A DNA stretch of 64,000 bases, from NCBI RefSeq assembly GCF_000250675.2, contig NC_018681.1, forward strand, positions 1,736,001 through 1,800,000, given 5' to 3'. The position numbers and the translations under genes were made by a program. The DNA comes from Nocardia brasiliensis ATCC 700358 (lineage in GTDB: Bacteria > Actinomycetota > Actinomycetes > Mycobacteriales > Mycobacteriaceae). Positions 43,474 through 51,472 of this stretch are shown in pieces (the first letter of the stretch is position 1; the number at the start of each line of letters is the position of its first letter). The notes beneath the pieces are model-generated. The model was given only the letters and a program-made list of their open reading frames with translations, was not told the origin of the DNA and did not search any database.

Positions 43474-43520
43474 TGAACAAAGATAAAAACCCAGCTAAGG
43501 TCAATTTTAGCTTTGTTCAA
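43474..43520. promoter_or_regulatory. Inverted repeat TTGAACAAAG / CTTTGTTCAA
   Basis: Two ten-base arms at 43474-43483 and 43511-43520 face each other across 27 bases, with a nested AGCTAA/TTAGCT pair between them. It lies just upstream of the membrane-protein gene at 43538 and looks like two spaced copies of a regulator half-site. Confidence 0.45.
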
Positions 43521-43537
43521 ATCGTTGAGGAGATGGC

Positions 43538-44086
43538 GTGCCGTTCTGTGTGGTTCTTGCGATCGTGCTGCAGCTGCTGTTGGCGGGAATGTTCGTAGTG
43601 ATGCTTGGCGCGTATCGATCGGCCGGTCCTCGCGCGCAGCGGGCTGCCGAGGAAGCGACAGCGCGGCAGGGTGTGGCTCCGCAGATACTTGCCGAGCACG
43701 GGATTCGGCTGGAAGAAGGCCGAGGGGGCTTCGTGGTGGGATATCTGATCGCCGCGGTACTGACAGCGCTGGCGATTCTGAATCTGACCGGTAACGAGCT
43801 CGGGCGGCTGCTGTCCTGGGTCGTGCAGCCGCTGGTGTTTCTCGGTGTCGGCTATGTGACCACGATCCAGGTGTTCGCGGTGCCGATGACGGTGTCCGTG
43901 TTCGCCCGACTCGACGATCCACGGGTGCAGGGCCTCGATATCCGGGCCGTGCTCCACGCCGCGGTCGATGTGCTGCCGTCTTGGTATCGACCTGCGACCG
44001 TGCTGCGGTGGTTGCTCGCGACCGCAGGTTCGGTGGCGGTGATCATCCTGCTGGCATTGCCCGCCGCCGGCAGCTACTTCTCCTGA
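43538..44086 (+). CDS. Four-helix membrane protein, unknown function
   Basis: 182-residue integral membrane protein with hydrophobic segments at about 4-25, 66-85, 91-115 and 158-177. A charged, soluble loop of about 40 residues follows the first helix. No enzyme motif is visible. The GTG at 43538 follows GAGGAGA. Its 3' end overlaps the convergent TetR gene by 13 bases. The palindrome-rich promoter suggests tight regulation, perhaps by that TetR protein, although the regulator is convergent rather than divergent. Confidence 0.7.
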   Translation: MPFCVVLAIVLQLLLAGMFVVMLGAYRSAGPRAQRAAEEATARQGVAPQILAEHGIRLEEGRGGFVVGYLIAAVLTALAILNLTGNELGRLLSWVVQPLVFLGVGYVTTIQVFAVPMTVSVFARLDDPRVQGLDIRAVLHAAVDVLPSWYRPATVLRWLLATAGSVAVIILLALPAAGSYFS

Positions 44087-44760
44087 CCCGACGCCAGCCG
44101 GGTCTGCAGGCCGTCGAGCACCGTGTGCAGGCCGAACTCGAAACCTTCGTTGCCGGAGATGGTTTCGATCGATCCGGACGCGGTCGAGTCCATGCGCGAC
44201 CGCAGTCGGGGGAACTGCGCGGCGGATTCGGTGATATAGGTGAGTATGTCGCGCAGGCGAGCGCCCTCGGTGTCCTCCTGTCGCAGCCGCGCCTGTGACG
44301 CGCGTTCGGCAGCCGAGCCTTGCGCAGCGCCGATCACGAACATCAGCACGGTCGCCGCGGCGCGGTCCGCGTCTCGCCCGCGGAAACCCGCGTTTTCGAA
44401 GACGCCGAGGGAGCATTCGTCGAAGCGCACCTTGCCCGGCCCGTGGATCAGGTGGGTGCTCATGGCCGGCATCAGCCAGAAATGCCTCTCGACCATCGCG
44501 AACACCTCACGCGCCAACACCGCGGCGGCGGAGCGCCACTCGGTCGTATCCGGATCGGGCAGCTCGATTTCGTGCCATACGAGGTCCGCGGCGAGGGTGA
44601 CCAGCTCGTCCTTGCTCTTGACGTAGTAGTACATGGCTGTCGACGCGACCCCCAACTGGGTGCCGAGGCGTCGTATGTTCAATCCGGCAACGCCCTCGGC
44701 ATCCAATACCTCCACCGCCGCGCGCAGGATCTGTTCTCTGGTCAAGGTCTCTCGCGGCAC
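44074..44760 (-). CDS. TetR/AcrR family transcriptional regulator
   Basis: 228-residue regulator: HTH REQILRAAVEVLDAEGVAGL, RRLGTQLGVASTAMYYYVKSKD, with the TetR_C-like effector domain (GNEGFEFGLHTVLDGLQ at the end), the type found in drug-efflux repressors. The GTG at 44760 lacks a strong ribosome site. It is convergent and overlapping with the small membrane protein. The ligand and target are unknown; the TTGAACAAAG sites upstream of the neighbour are candidates. Confidence 0.85.
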   Translation of the reverse strand: MPRETLTREQILRAAVEVLDAEGVAGLNIRRLGTQLGVASTAMYYYVKSKDELVTLAADLVWHEIELPDPDTTEWRSAAAVLAREVFAMVERHFWLMPAMSTHLIHGPGKVRFDECSLGVFENAGFRGRDADRAAATVLMFVIGAAQGSAAERASQARLRQEDTEGARLRDILTYITESAAQFPRLRSRMDSTASGSIETISGNEGFEFGLHTVLDGLQTRLASGQEK

Positions 44761-44926
44761 ACCGCAACCGTACCCACACCCGCCGCCGCTTCCAGGCGCC
44801 GAGCCACGGTTACGTCTGGGGCACGGTTAGGCGATGGTGCCGACTGCTGTGCTGCTTGGGAAGAAATCGGTTCGGAGCGGATGCTGGACGGTGACGCGAA
44901 CGCCATCCGCTCCGTCGCGCGGTAGG

Positions 44927-45409
44927 TCAGACCGACAGGTCGCGGCGGAGTTTGGCTACGTGGCCGGTGGCGCGGACGTTGTATTGGGCTACCTCGATTT
45001 TGCCTTGCTCGTCGACGAGGAAGGTGGAGCGGATTACGCCGGTGACGGTTTTGCCGTACATGGTCTTTTCGCCGAAGGCGCCCCAGGCGGTGAGCACGGA
45101 CTTGTCCGGGTCCGACAGCAAGGGGAAGGTGAGCTGTTCGGCGTCGCGGAACTTGGCCAGCTTCGCGGGTTTGTCCGGTGAGATGCCGAGCACGGTGATG
45201 CCCGCGCCGTCGAGTTCGGCGAGGTTGTCGCGGAAGTCGCAGGCCTGCTTGGTGCAGCCGGGGGTGCTCGCGGCGGGGTAGAAGTACACGATCACTTTGC
45301 GGCCGCGGTAGTCGGCGAGCGACACGTCCTTGCCGTCGGCGTCGGGCAGCGTGAAATCGGGGGCGGCATCGCCGGGGGAGAGTCGTTGGTTGTCGGTCAC
45401 GTCCTGCAC
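44927..45409 (-). CDS. bcp: Thioredoxin-dependent thiol peroxidase (Bcp/PrxQ)
   Basis: 160-residue peroxiredoxin. APDFTLPDADGKDVSLADYRG opens the fold (split over two strands), and PAASTPGCTKQACDFRD contains the peroxidatic Cys52 and, five residues later, the resolving Cys57, the PrxQ arrangement. Tyr-Phe-Tyr-Pro and FPLLSDPDKSV are also typical. It reduces hydroperoxides with electrons from thioredoxin. GTG 45409 or 45400 may be the start. With the divergent DUF3618 gene it reproduces the bcp neighbourhood near fas-acpS in mycobacteria. Confidence 0.93.
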   Translation of the reverse strand: MQDVTDNQRLSPGDAAPDFTLPDADGKDVSLADYRGRKVIVYFYPAASTPGCTKQACDFRDNLAELDGAGITVLGISPDKPAKLAKFRDAEQLTFPLLSDPDKSVLTAWGAFGEKTMYGKTVTGVIRSTFLVDEQGKIEVAQYNVRATGHVAKLRRDLSV

Positions 45410-45641
45410 GGTAATCGAAGGCTAGGACAGTCCGGGGACGGACGGAACGACACTGGCGATTACGACAGGCCCGCGCCCGCGGACCGCCGCGACACTTGTC
45501 GGGAGTGACAGGGCACCGCGCGCTCGAGCGAACTGCGACCGGACCGATAGACTCGTCCGGGAGCTGAGGGTGACCCGCGACGGCCGAACACGCACCGCGA
45601 TTCGAGCCCTGGCGCGCATATCAAATACAGGAGGCCGGAAC

Positions 45642-45863
45642 GTGGCAAAGGACACCGAGCGGATCGAGCAGGAGATCGAGGCTGCGCGCACACGGTTGGC
45701 GAGCACGCTCGACGAGCTCGCGGTGCGTGCCGATCCGCAGCGGATCGCCAGCGACAGCAAGCAGATCGTGTTGCGAAAGCTGAACGAGCCCAAGGTGAAG
45801 TACAGCCTGCTCGGCGCGGCGGCGCTGGTCGTCGGGCTGGTGCTGCTCAAGATCTTCCGCTGA
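45642..45863 (+). CDS. DUF3618 domain membrane protein
   Basis: 73-residue protein: an acidic/basic amphipathic helix TERIEQEIEAARTRLASTL with DELAVRADPQRI, the DUF3618 signature, then one membrane helix (SLLGAAALVVGLVLLKIF) to the end. The GTG at 45642 has AGGAGG ten bases upstream. It is divergent from bcp, the same pairing as Rv2521/Rv2520c in M. tuberculosis. Function unknown; a strong hairpin follows. Confidence 0.85.
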   Translation: MAKDTERIEQEIEAARTRLASTLDELAVRADPQRIASDSKQIVLRKLNEPKVKYSLLGAAALVVGLVLLKIFR

Positions 45864-45884
45864 TTCGCCGAACCCCGAACAGCA

Positions 45885-45922
45885 GAACACCCGGTGTGTA
45901 CGTCACACCGGGTGTTCGTTTT
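45885..45922. terminator. Rho-independent terminator
   Basis: Fourteen-base arms GAACACCCGGTGTG and its complement around a five-base loop, followed by GTTTTTC. Lies between convergent genes and may serve both. Confidence 0.9.
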
Positions 45923-45931
45923 TCACGGGTA

Positions 45932-46228
45932 TCAGACCGTGGGGCAGGCGAACCCGTCACCATCTGGATCCAGGTGCGGGCCGTAGCCCGGTTCGCCGCG
46001 AAAGAGCGGCGCCCGGCCGGCGGCCTTGGCGTCTTCGCAGTTGGCGAAAGCGCCGCCCGCGGAACCGGTCTGCGTCAGACCGGCCGAACCGGTCGCGGCC
46101 GATCCGGTGTCGACGGCGGACGATCCGGTTCCGGAGGAACCCGAGGGAGGCTGCGCCCCTGCGGTCGGCGCCGCAAGTAGGGTCAGTCCCGCGACGGCAG
46201 CGCTGAAGGTAAGCCGGCGAACGTTCAT
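45932..46228 (-). CDS. Secreted excalibur calcium-binding domain protein
   Basis: 98-residue secreted protein: signal peptide MNVRRLTFSAAVAG with cleavage near TAGAQ (residue 25), a Ser/Gly/Thr linker of about 35 residues, and a C-terminal excalibur domain FANCEDAKAAGRAPLF with the calcium loop DPDGDGFAC and two conserved Cys. The ATG at 46228 follows AGAGGAA. Excalibur domains are thought to act outside the cell in a calcium-dependent way; the partner is unknown. Confidence 0.85.
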   Translation of the reverse strand: MNVRRLTFSAAVAGLTLLAAPTAGAQPPSGSSGTGSSAVDTGSAATGSAGLTQTGSAGGAFANCEDAKAAGRAPLFRGEPGYGPHLDPDGDGFACPTV

Positions 46229-46361
46229 GTATTCCTCTAAATAGTTGCTGCGATGGATAGGCGTCCGACCGGACGCCGCATCCACTGTTGTGACGGCTCG
46301 CCCTCTTGTCAACCGCGTCGCCGGAGAACTAGGGCATTAGGGGATCGGCCCGCGGCCGTGC

Positions 46362-47339
46362 TCACTCGCCGAGCCGATGGCCCGCCAGATGCTCTGCCGG
46401 GATGTTTCCCATGCGTCCGGCCTGGTAGTCGTCCATCGCCTGGATGATTTCGGCGCGGGTGTTCATCACGAACGGCCCGTATTGCACGACCGGTTCTTTG
46501 ATCGGCCGGCCACCGAGCAGCAACATTTCCAACTCACCGCTCCGATTGTGTTGCGCCGCATCGGCACTCACGGTGATGGCGTCGCCTTGACCGAATACCG
46601 CCAGTTGGCCCTCGCGCACCGGTCTGCGTTCCGCGCCGACGGTGCCGCTGCCGGACAGGATGTAGGCCATCGCCGTGAAGTGCTGCGGCCAAGGCGTTTC
46701 CAGCTGTCCGCCGGGGCTGATCGAGGCGTGCGCGTACGCGATCGGGGTGTAGGTGGAACCGGGGCCGTCGAAACCGCCGACCGAGCCCGCGATGAGCCGG
46801 ACCAGCGCGCCGCCGTCGTGCGAGGTGACCAGCGTCAGTTCGCTGCCGCGCAGATCCTGATAGCGCGGCGCGGCGAATTTGAGTGCGCGCGGCAGGTTCA
46901 CCCACAGTTGGATGCCGTGGAACCAGCCGCCCGCGACGACCAGTTCCTCGGCGGGCAGCTCGTCGTGCAGGATGCCGGAGCCGGCGGTCATCCACTGGGT
47001 GTCGCCCTCGCCGATCACACCGCCGCCGCCGTTGGAGTCGTGGTGCACCATGGTGCCGTCCATGACGTAGGTGACGATTTCGAAGCCACGGTGCGGATGC
47101 CACGGTGCACCTTTGGCCTCATGCGGTTCATAAGCGACCGGACCCATCTGGTCGAGCAGGATGAACGGGTCGGCGGTGCGCAGGTCCATGCTCGGGAAGG
47201 GCCTGCGTACCTCGAAACCGGCGCCTTCGCGCTGCTTGGGGGCGCTGACCACGCTGCGCACGGCCCGGTGGCGCATGGTCTCGGTGGGGCGGGGCAGGCG
47301 CGGCAGCACCATGATGTCGGGGACGGTGATGGCGGGCAT
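46362..47339 (-). CDS. Pirin family protein
   Basis: 325-residue double-cupin protein. The N-terminal cupin metal motif reads GAPWHPHRGFEIVTYVMDG with two His and Glu ligands, followed by MTAGSGILHDELP. The C-terminal pirin domain includes LLLGGRPIKEPVVQYGPFVMN. Pirins act as quercetinases or redox-linked regulators. The ATG at 47339 follows CAGGAGG. It is divergent from a MarR regulator with a GTTGGT/ACCAAC repeat between, a pairing common in bacteria where the regulator controls pirin. Confidence 0.9.
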   Translation of the reverse strand: MPAITVPDIMVLPRLPRPTETMRHRAVRSVVSAPKQREGAGFEVRRPFPSMDLRTADPFILLDQMGPVAYEPHEAKGAPWHPHRGFEIVTYVMDGTMVHHDSNGGGGVIGEGDTQWMTAGSGILHDELPAEELVVAGGWFHGIQLWVNLPRALKFAAPRYQDLRGSELTLVTSHDGGALVRLIAGSVGGFDGPGSTYTPIAYAHASISPGGQLETPWPQHFTAMAYILSGSGTVGAERRPVREGQLAVFGQGDAITVSADAAQHNRSGELEMLLLGGRPIKEPVVQYGPFVMNTRAEIIQAMDDYQAGRMGNIPAEHLAGHRLGE

Positions 47340-47356
47340 CGTGACCTCCTGAGCGG

Positions 47357-47378
47357 GTTGGTGTCCATGTCAACCAAC
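47357..47378. promoter_or_regulatory. Candidate MarR operator between pirin and marR
   Basis: Arms GTTGGT and ACCAAC separated by ten bases in the 59-base divergent region. Confidence 0.45.
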
Positions 47379-47398
47379 TGGGTCTAGACTTCATTCCC

Positions 47399-47869
47399 AT
47401 GGAGTGGCTCAGTGATGAGGAGCAGGTGACGTGGACGGCGTACGTCCGCATGCGGCAGCGGCTGGACGCGGCGCTGGCCGCCGGCCTGACCAAGGACGGC
47501 GTGTCCGCGGCGGACTACGAGCTGATGGTCGCACTGTCGGCCGCGCCGGGTGACTGCTTACGGGCCAAGGATCTCGCGGCCGAGGTCTGCTGGGAGAAGA
47601 GCAGGCTGTCCAAGCATCTGGCACGGATGGACGCGCGCGGACTCGTCGATCGGCAGCCGGTGGCCGAGGACGCGCGCGGCGTGCTCGTCCAGCTGACTCC
47701 GGCGGGCCGCCGCCTGCTCGAACGCGCGGCCCCCAATCACGTCCGATTGGTCCGGGAGATATTCATCGATTGCGTGGATCCCGCTGAGGCCGAAGCGATT
47801 CAGGCGCTCTCGGACAAGGTCGTCACCGCGGTCGAGGAGTCCTCGGTCGGCACCCGTCAGGCGTCCTAG
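47399..47869 (+). CDS. MarR family transcriptional regulator
   Basis: 156-residue winged-helix regulator: YELMVALSAAPGDCLRAKDLAAEV, then SRLSKHLARMDARGLVDRQP and the wing EDARGVLVQLTPAGRRLLE. The ATG at 47399 has no ribosome site and TAGACT lies eight bases upstream, so the mRNA may be leaderless. It is divergent from pirin and probably represses it. The stop overlaps the convergent DUF1992 gene by four bases. Confidence 0.88.
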   Translation: MEWLSDEEQVTWTAYVRMRQRLDAALAAGLTKDGVSAADYELMVALSAAPGDCLRAKDLAAEVCWEKSRLSKHLARMDARGLVDRQPVAEDARGVLVQLTPAGRRLLERAAPNHVRLVREIFIDCVDPAEAEAIQALSDKVVTAVEESSVGTRQAS

Positions 47870-48345
47870 CGGCCGAAGAGCCGACGCCACCAGCTGACGC
47901 CGGGCTGCTCGGGCGGCGCCACCGGGGCGGGCGCCGGGCGCTGCGGCTTGCGGCGTCCGGCGCGCCACTGCTCGACGATCTCTTCGGTGTCCACCGGCGC
48001 GACCTGCACGTACGGGCCGTGCGGCAGGCGCAACCAGTCGACGACCCGCTTGTTGAGCTCGCGCACCGTCTCCCGGACGGCGCGCTCGGACTGCAGTTCG
48101 CGCACGGTCTCCGGCAGCCGTTCGATATCGCGTCGCAGCAGGATCGACGGCGGCAGCAATGCGTCGCCGCGCACGCCCTCCTTGCGGAGATAGCCCTTCA
48201 GCCACCAGTTCTCGTCGTCGCTACCGCGCGGGATCGGCTTGCCCGCGCCGGGCAGGTTCCGGAATTCGCCGCGCTCGGTCGCCTCGCGGATCTGCTTGTC
48301 GATCCACGATTCGAAATCGAGGCTCGCGGGCTTGCGCTCGGTCAT
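47866..48345 (-). CDS. DUF1992 (DnaJ-C28-like conserved domain) protein
   Basis: 159-residue protein with the DUF1992 signature: FESWIDKQIREATERGEFRN, LPGAGKPIP, then WWLKGYLRKEG. This domain also occurs in eukaryotic DNAJC28 but without a J domain here. A Pro-rich linker and WWRRLFGR end the protein, perhaps a membrane-interfacial anchor. The ATG at 48345 has GGAGAC five bases upstream. Function unknown. Confidence 0.85.
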   Translation of the reverse strand: MTERKPASLDFESWIDKQIREATERGEFRNLPGAGKPIPRGSDDENWWLKGYLRKEGVRGDALLPPSILLRRDIERLPETVRELQSERAVRETVRELNKRVVDWLRLPHGPYVQVAPVDTEEIVEQWRAGRRKPQRPAPAPVAPPEQPGVSWWRRLFGR

Positions 48346-48445
48346 AGCGGTCTCCATCACGTCATCGTCGACGGCGGGTCTATGGCACCAGCGTACCGAA
48401 CCGCCCGTCAGTGGCGCTGAAACCGCTGCTGGGCAAGGTCTTTCG

Positions 48446-48760
48446 CTACGACCACGGGGTGATGGGCGGCTTCACCCAGAGCAGCTTCTCGTCGGTGTTC
48501 GTGCGTTGCGCGGCGGGATGGTCCGGATGGCGCGCGGCCCACTCGTCCTTGTCCGTCAGCAGTGCCGCGACGGTGCCCCAGGTCTCCTCGGTGCTCGGCG
48601 GGTTGGTCTCGGCGGCCCTGGCGAGCTTGCGGCGCGTCGCGGCCGGCATCGCGAGCAGTTCCGGCCCGGTGATGCCCCGCTGCCAGATATAGCCTGCGAG
48701 GCGTTTGGCTTTTTCGGCGCGGCTCTTGGCCGCCGCGTCGCTGTGCGCGTAATCGGTCAT
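48446..48760 (-). CDS. Conserved hypothetical protein
   Basis: 104-residue soluble protein, highly charged, with RLAGYIWQRGITGPELLAMP and ATRRKLARAAETNPPSTEETW, suggesting a small helical domain. It has codon use like its neighbours and a plausible ATG at 48760, though no strong ribosome site. No signal peptide or membrane helix. I do not recognise the family; similar short proteins occur across Nocardia-like genomes, so it is probably real. Confidence 0.6.
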   Translation of the reverse strand: MTDYAHSDAAAKSRAEKAKRLAGYIWQRGITGPELLAMPAATRRKLARAAETNPPSTEETWGTVAALLTDKDEWAARHPDHPAAQRTNTDEKLLWVKPPITPWS

Positions 48761-48866
48761 CGCGGAAGTCCAAAGGGTCGGGTGGTGAACGACCCTAGTC
48801 GCAGGTCGGCACAGACGCGACGACGCCTCCCCGCCGGAGGCGCGGGAAGGCGTCGGTGTACGCGGC

Positions 48867-49454
48867 TCAGTACGCGCCGTGCACGTTGTCCATCGAGCCG
48901 TAGGTGCGCGCCGCGTAGTTGCAGGCGGCGGCGATGTTGGCGACCGGGTCGTAGATGTCCCAGGAGGTGCCTTCGACGTGGTAGGCGCGGAAGGTCGGAT
49001 CGATCACCTGGAGCAGGCCCTTGGACGGGATGCCCGCGGCGGCGTTGGAGTCCCACAGATTGATCGCCTGCGGGTTTCCGGTGGACTCGCGCATCACGTT
49101 GCGGAGGATGCCGTCGTAGCTGCCCGGGATGTTGTTCGCCGCCATGATGTCGAGCGCCTGGCGGATCCAGCCGTCCAGGTTGTCCGGGTAGGTCGGCGCG
49201 GGCATCGGCGCCGGGATCGGCTCGGGCTCGGGTGCGGGCAGCGGGGCGGGCATGGGCGCCGGGAGGGCTGCGGCGACGGGCTGGGCGGCCAGGTGCCGGT
49301 CGGCGACCAGTGCGATGCGAGACGGGACGCTGTCGTCGGCCACCGAGACGGCGGAGGAGGCGGCCACGGCGACGATGCCGGCCGCCGCGATCGCGACGGT
49401 GCAACCCTCGCGGAGCGAGGAGCGGCGGAGCGGGAAAAAGCGTCTGTCAGGCAT
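48867..49454 (-). CDS. Secreted SLT-type lytic transglycosylase
   Basis: 195-residue secreted protein: basic start, hydrophobic signal core (about 19-36), a Pro/Ala/Glu linker (about 63-88), and a C-terminal lysozyme-like domain from YPDNLDGWIRQALDIM. The catalytic Glu is in NVMRESTGNP (Glu123), followed by GLLQVIDPTFRAYH and the C-terminal NIAAACNYAARTYG. It cleaves peptidoglycan glycan strands. The domain is short, as in actinobacterial resuscitation-type enzymes. The ATG at 49454 has AAAGGAA about 12 bases upstream. Confidence 0.87.
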   Translation of the reverse strand: MPDRRFFPLRRSSLREGCTVAIAAAGIVAVAASSAVSVADDSVPSRIALVADRHLAAQPVAAALPAPMPAPLPAPEPEPIPAPMPAPTYPDNLDGWIRQALDIMAANNIPGSYDGILRNVMRESTGNPQAINLWDSNAAAGIPSKGLLQVIDPTFRAYHVEGTSWDIYDPVANIAAACNYAARTYGSMDNVHGAY

Positions 49455-50187
49455 TGCGAAATCGGTTCCTTTGTCGGGGACAGGTTTCGATCCGGGCGCG
49501 CGCGGGCAGCACGGATCCGAGGCGGGGCGCGCAGGGTCGGCGCTCGCCGGGACGGGCTGATGTGCTTTTGTGGGGTTTTGTTGTGCGGGACGTCCTGGTC
49601 CCGAAACGCGACGCGTTCAGTGCGGCGATGCCGGGGCGCTCACTGCGAGCCCGGCCGCGATGTCGCGGGGGGACTCCGCATCCTCGATGCGGAGAAAGTG
49701 GCGGAAGGTTGGGTTCGCGGGTCCGTTGCCGGATCCCGATCCGCCGACCGCGGCGGGCACGGTGCCTACCGTTGCGGTCGTTTTCCGAATGTGGGTGAAC
49801 AACTCCTCGGTGTAACCAAACTCCAGGTCGCTTCTTGACCTGATCGCAGAATGGTCACAGATAGTTAACACAGGGTGAACGATAGGCAAATGAACGGTGC
49901 TGCCGATCTTGGAAGGGACCCTCGGTAGTTGCCGAACCGTTACCTACGCAGGGAGTTTGCTGCTAAACCGATTGTGCGACACGTCACAGAAGTTTTCGGC
50001 TAACGAATCCGTTTTCGGTTGCCGCATAGGGGTAATGGTCCGGATCGGGGCCCGTGGTAAACCAGCGGCAGCGGTAGGTTCACCCGGTTTTCGCCCGGGG
50101 GAAGTCCGATCCAGGGTGTGCGTGAAGCCGAATACAGGGGAGTAGCTAACCGTCGACACCTCGTTACCGGGGTAGATAGGGACTGCC
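49455..50187. other. Long divergent intergenic region
   Basis: 730 bases between the SLT transglycosylase (minus) and the secreted protein at 50188 (plus). The right third contains the riboswitch-like sequence listed separately. The rest has no gene I can support; the segment 49830-49990 is less GC-rich than its surroundings. Confidence 0.5.
50010..50150 (+). promoter_or_regulatory. Candidate ydaO-type (c-di-AMP) riboswitch
   Basis: The leader of the gene at 50188 contains pieces like the ydaO/yuaA consensus of actinobacterial cell-wall genes: GGTTCACCCGG, a TTTTCG loop, CCCGGGGGAAGTC, and later GCCGAATAC and GTAGCTAACCGTCGAC (consensus CCGAAYCCGUCAGCUAAC). I could not derive a convincing closing stem by eye, so the call is provisional. 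Confidence 0.45.
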
Positions 50188-50556
50188 GTGAAGATCCGAA
50201 CCGCCCCCGTGTGCCGTGCGGGCGTGCTCGTCGCCGGGGCCGCGACCGCCGCGCTGCCGTCCCTGGGGGTCGCGTTGCTCACCCTGACGACCATGGCGGC
50301 GGTGGATCTGCCCGACGCGGCGGGCCGGGGTGCGGTGATCAGGCAGTACGCGGTCGTGCCGCTGGAGGCGGGCGTCGATTTCTGTCAGGACGCGAACAAG
50401 GACGAGGGGTATTACGCCGACCCCGACGACGACGCGGTGTTCTACCGCTGCCTGGATTCCGCGAACCGCCGCATGGCGACCCTGCACTTTCGCTGCCTCG
50501 ATCAGGCCCGCTACGACGCGCAGCGTTCGGTCTGCGTGGTGCGCCGACCGGACTGA
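50188..50556 (+). CDS. Secreted protein with chitin-binding (peritrophin-A)-like domain
   Basis: 122-residue exported protein. A long hydrophobic N-terminus (about 10-39) acts as signal peptide. The mature part holds FCQDANKDEGYYADPDDD, FYRCLDS, FRCLDQARYD and SVCVV, with Cys at 66, 88, 103 and 116. The Cys-x-Gly-Tyr-x-x-Asp-Pro-x-x-Phe-Tyr-x-Cys spacing resembles CBM14 domains, which are mostly animal proteins with six Cys. The GTG at 50188 follows TAGGGA. It sits behind a riboswitch-like leader, so a cell-wall role is plausible. Confidence 0.7.
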   Translation: MKIRTAPVCRAGVLVAGAATAALPSLGVALLTLTTMAAVDLPDAAGRGAVIRQYAVVPLEAGVDFCQDANKDEGYYADPDDDAVFYRCLDSANRRMATLHFRCLDQARYDAQRSVCVVRRPD

Positions 50557-50707
50557 CCGGTCGCTCGCCGCCGGTGAAACCGGCTGTGCCACAACATGGA
50601 CGGTGGGTCACGCGCGAATATTCGCTTTCCCCGGCGCGATCGCCGAGGCAGGATGCGAGGTGGTGGGCTGATCGGCTCGCCCGCGGCCGACCGGTGGGAG
50701 CGTGGTC

Positions 50708-51472
50708 ATGGACTGGGTGCAACCGTTCTTCGAGACCGCGCCGCTCTGGTGGGGTCCACAGACGGTGCAGGAGAAAGACTTTCAGCGTGCCGACGCGATC
50801 GCCCGGCTGGGTGGTCCGGGTGTGCGGCGGATTCTGGAACTCGGCGCGGGCAGCGGCATCACCGCGGCCGTCACGGCAGATCGCGGCTACTCGGTGGTCG
50901 CGGTCGAATTGAGCGCGACGCGTGCGCGCCAGGCGGCGGAACGGGTCGAGGGGCGTGATCTGCAGGTGGTCGAGGGCGATTTCTATACCGTCGAGCTCGA
51001 CGGGCCGTTCGATTGCGTGGTCTATTGGAACGGTTTCGGTATCGGCACCGACGCCGAGCAGCGCACCCTGCTGCGCCGGGTCAGCGGGGAATGGCTCGCA
51101 CCCGGCGGCCGCATGATCGTCGACGTGTTCAGCCCCTGGAAGTGGGCGCGTATCGCCGGTGAGCTCGAATACGACACCTACACCATCGATCTGGCCAATT
51201 CGAACGACTACGACCCGGTGGCCGGTCGTTTCAACGACCGCTGGTGGCCCGTCGGCCGCGAGGCGGAAGCCCTCGATCAGTTCGGTCGCTGCTACGCCCC
51301 CGCGGACCTGCTGTTGCTACTGGAGGGAACGGGCCTGGCCGCCGAGCGAATGGAGCTGGACGGCGTGGAAATCCTTGCCGATCAACGGTATTCGGCGCGG
51401 CATCCGCTGTGGGAGGCCTGGGAGTATCGAGCGGTGCTGCGCAAGTCAGACCCGTCCGACGGTGCTGAATAG
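50708..51472 (+). CDS. Class I SAM-dependent methyltransferase
   Basis: 254-residue methyltransferase. The SAM motif I reads ILELGAGSGITAAVTADRGY, motif II YSVVAVELS, and DCVVYWNGFGIGTD is the post-II strand, with LAPGGRMIVDVFSPW as motif III. The N-terminal WVQPFFETAPLWWGPQT is Trp-rich. The acceptor substrate is unknown. The ATG at 50708 is preferred over GTG 50702 because GGAG lies eight bases upstream. Its end overlaps the convergent methyltransferase by 27 bases. Confidence 0.85.
   Translation: MDWVQPFFETAPLWWGPQTVQEKDFQRADAIARLGGPGVRRILELGAGSGITAAVTADRGYSVVAVELSATRARQAAERVEGRDLQVVEGDFYTVELDGPFDCVVYWNGFGIGTDAEQRTLLRRVSGEWLAPGGRMIVDVFSPWKWARIAGELEYDTYTIDLANSNDYDPVAGRFNDRWWPVGREAEALDQFGRCYAPADLLLLLEGTGLAAERMELDGVEILADQRYSARHPLWEAWEYRAVLRKSDPSDGAE

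Noticed and set aside
49617..49889. A 90-codon minus-strand frame upstream of the SLT transglycosylase
   Set aside because: It has no ribosome site or recognisable content and is probably part of the leader.
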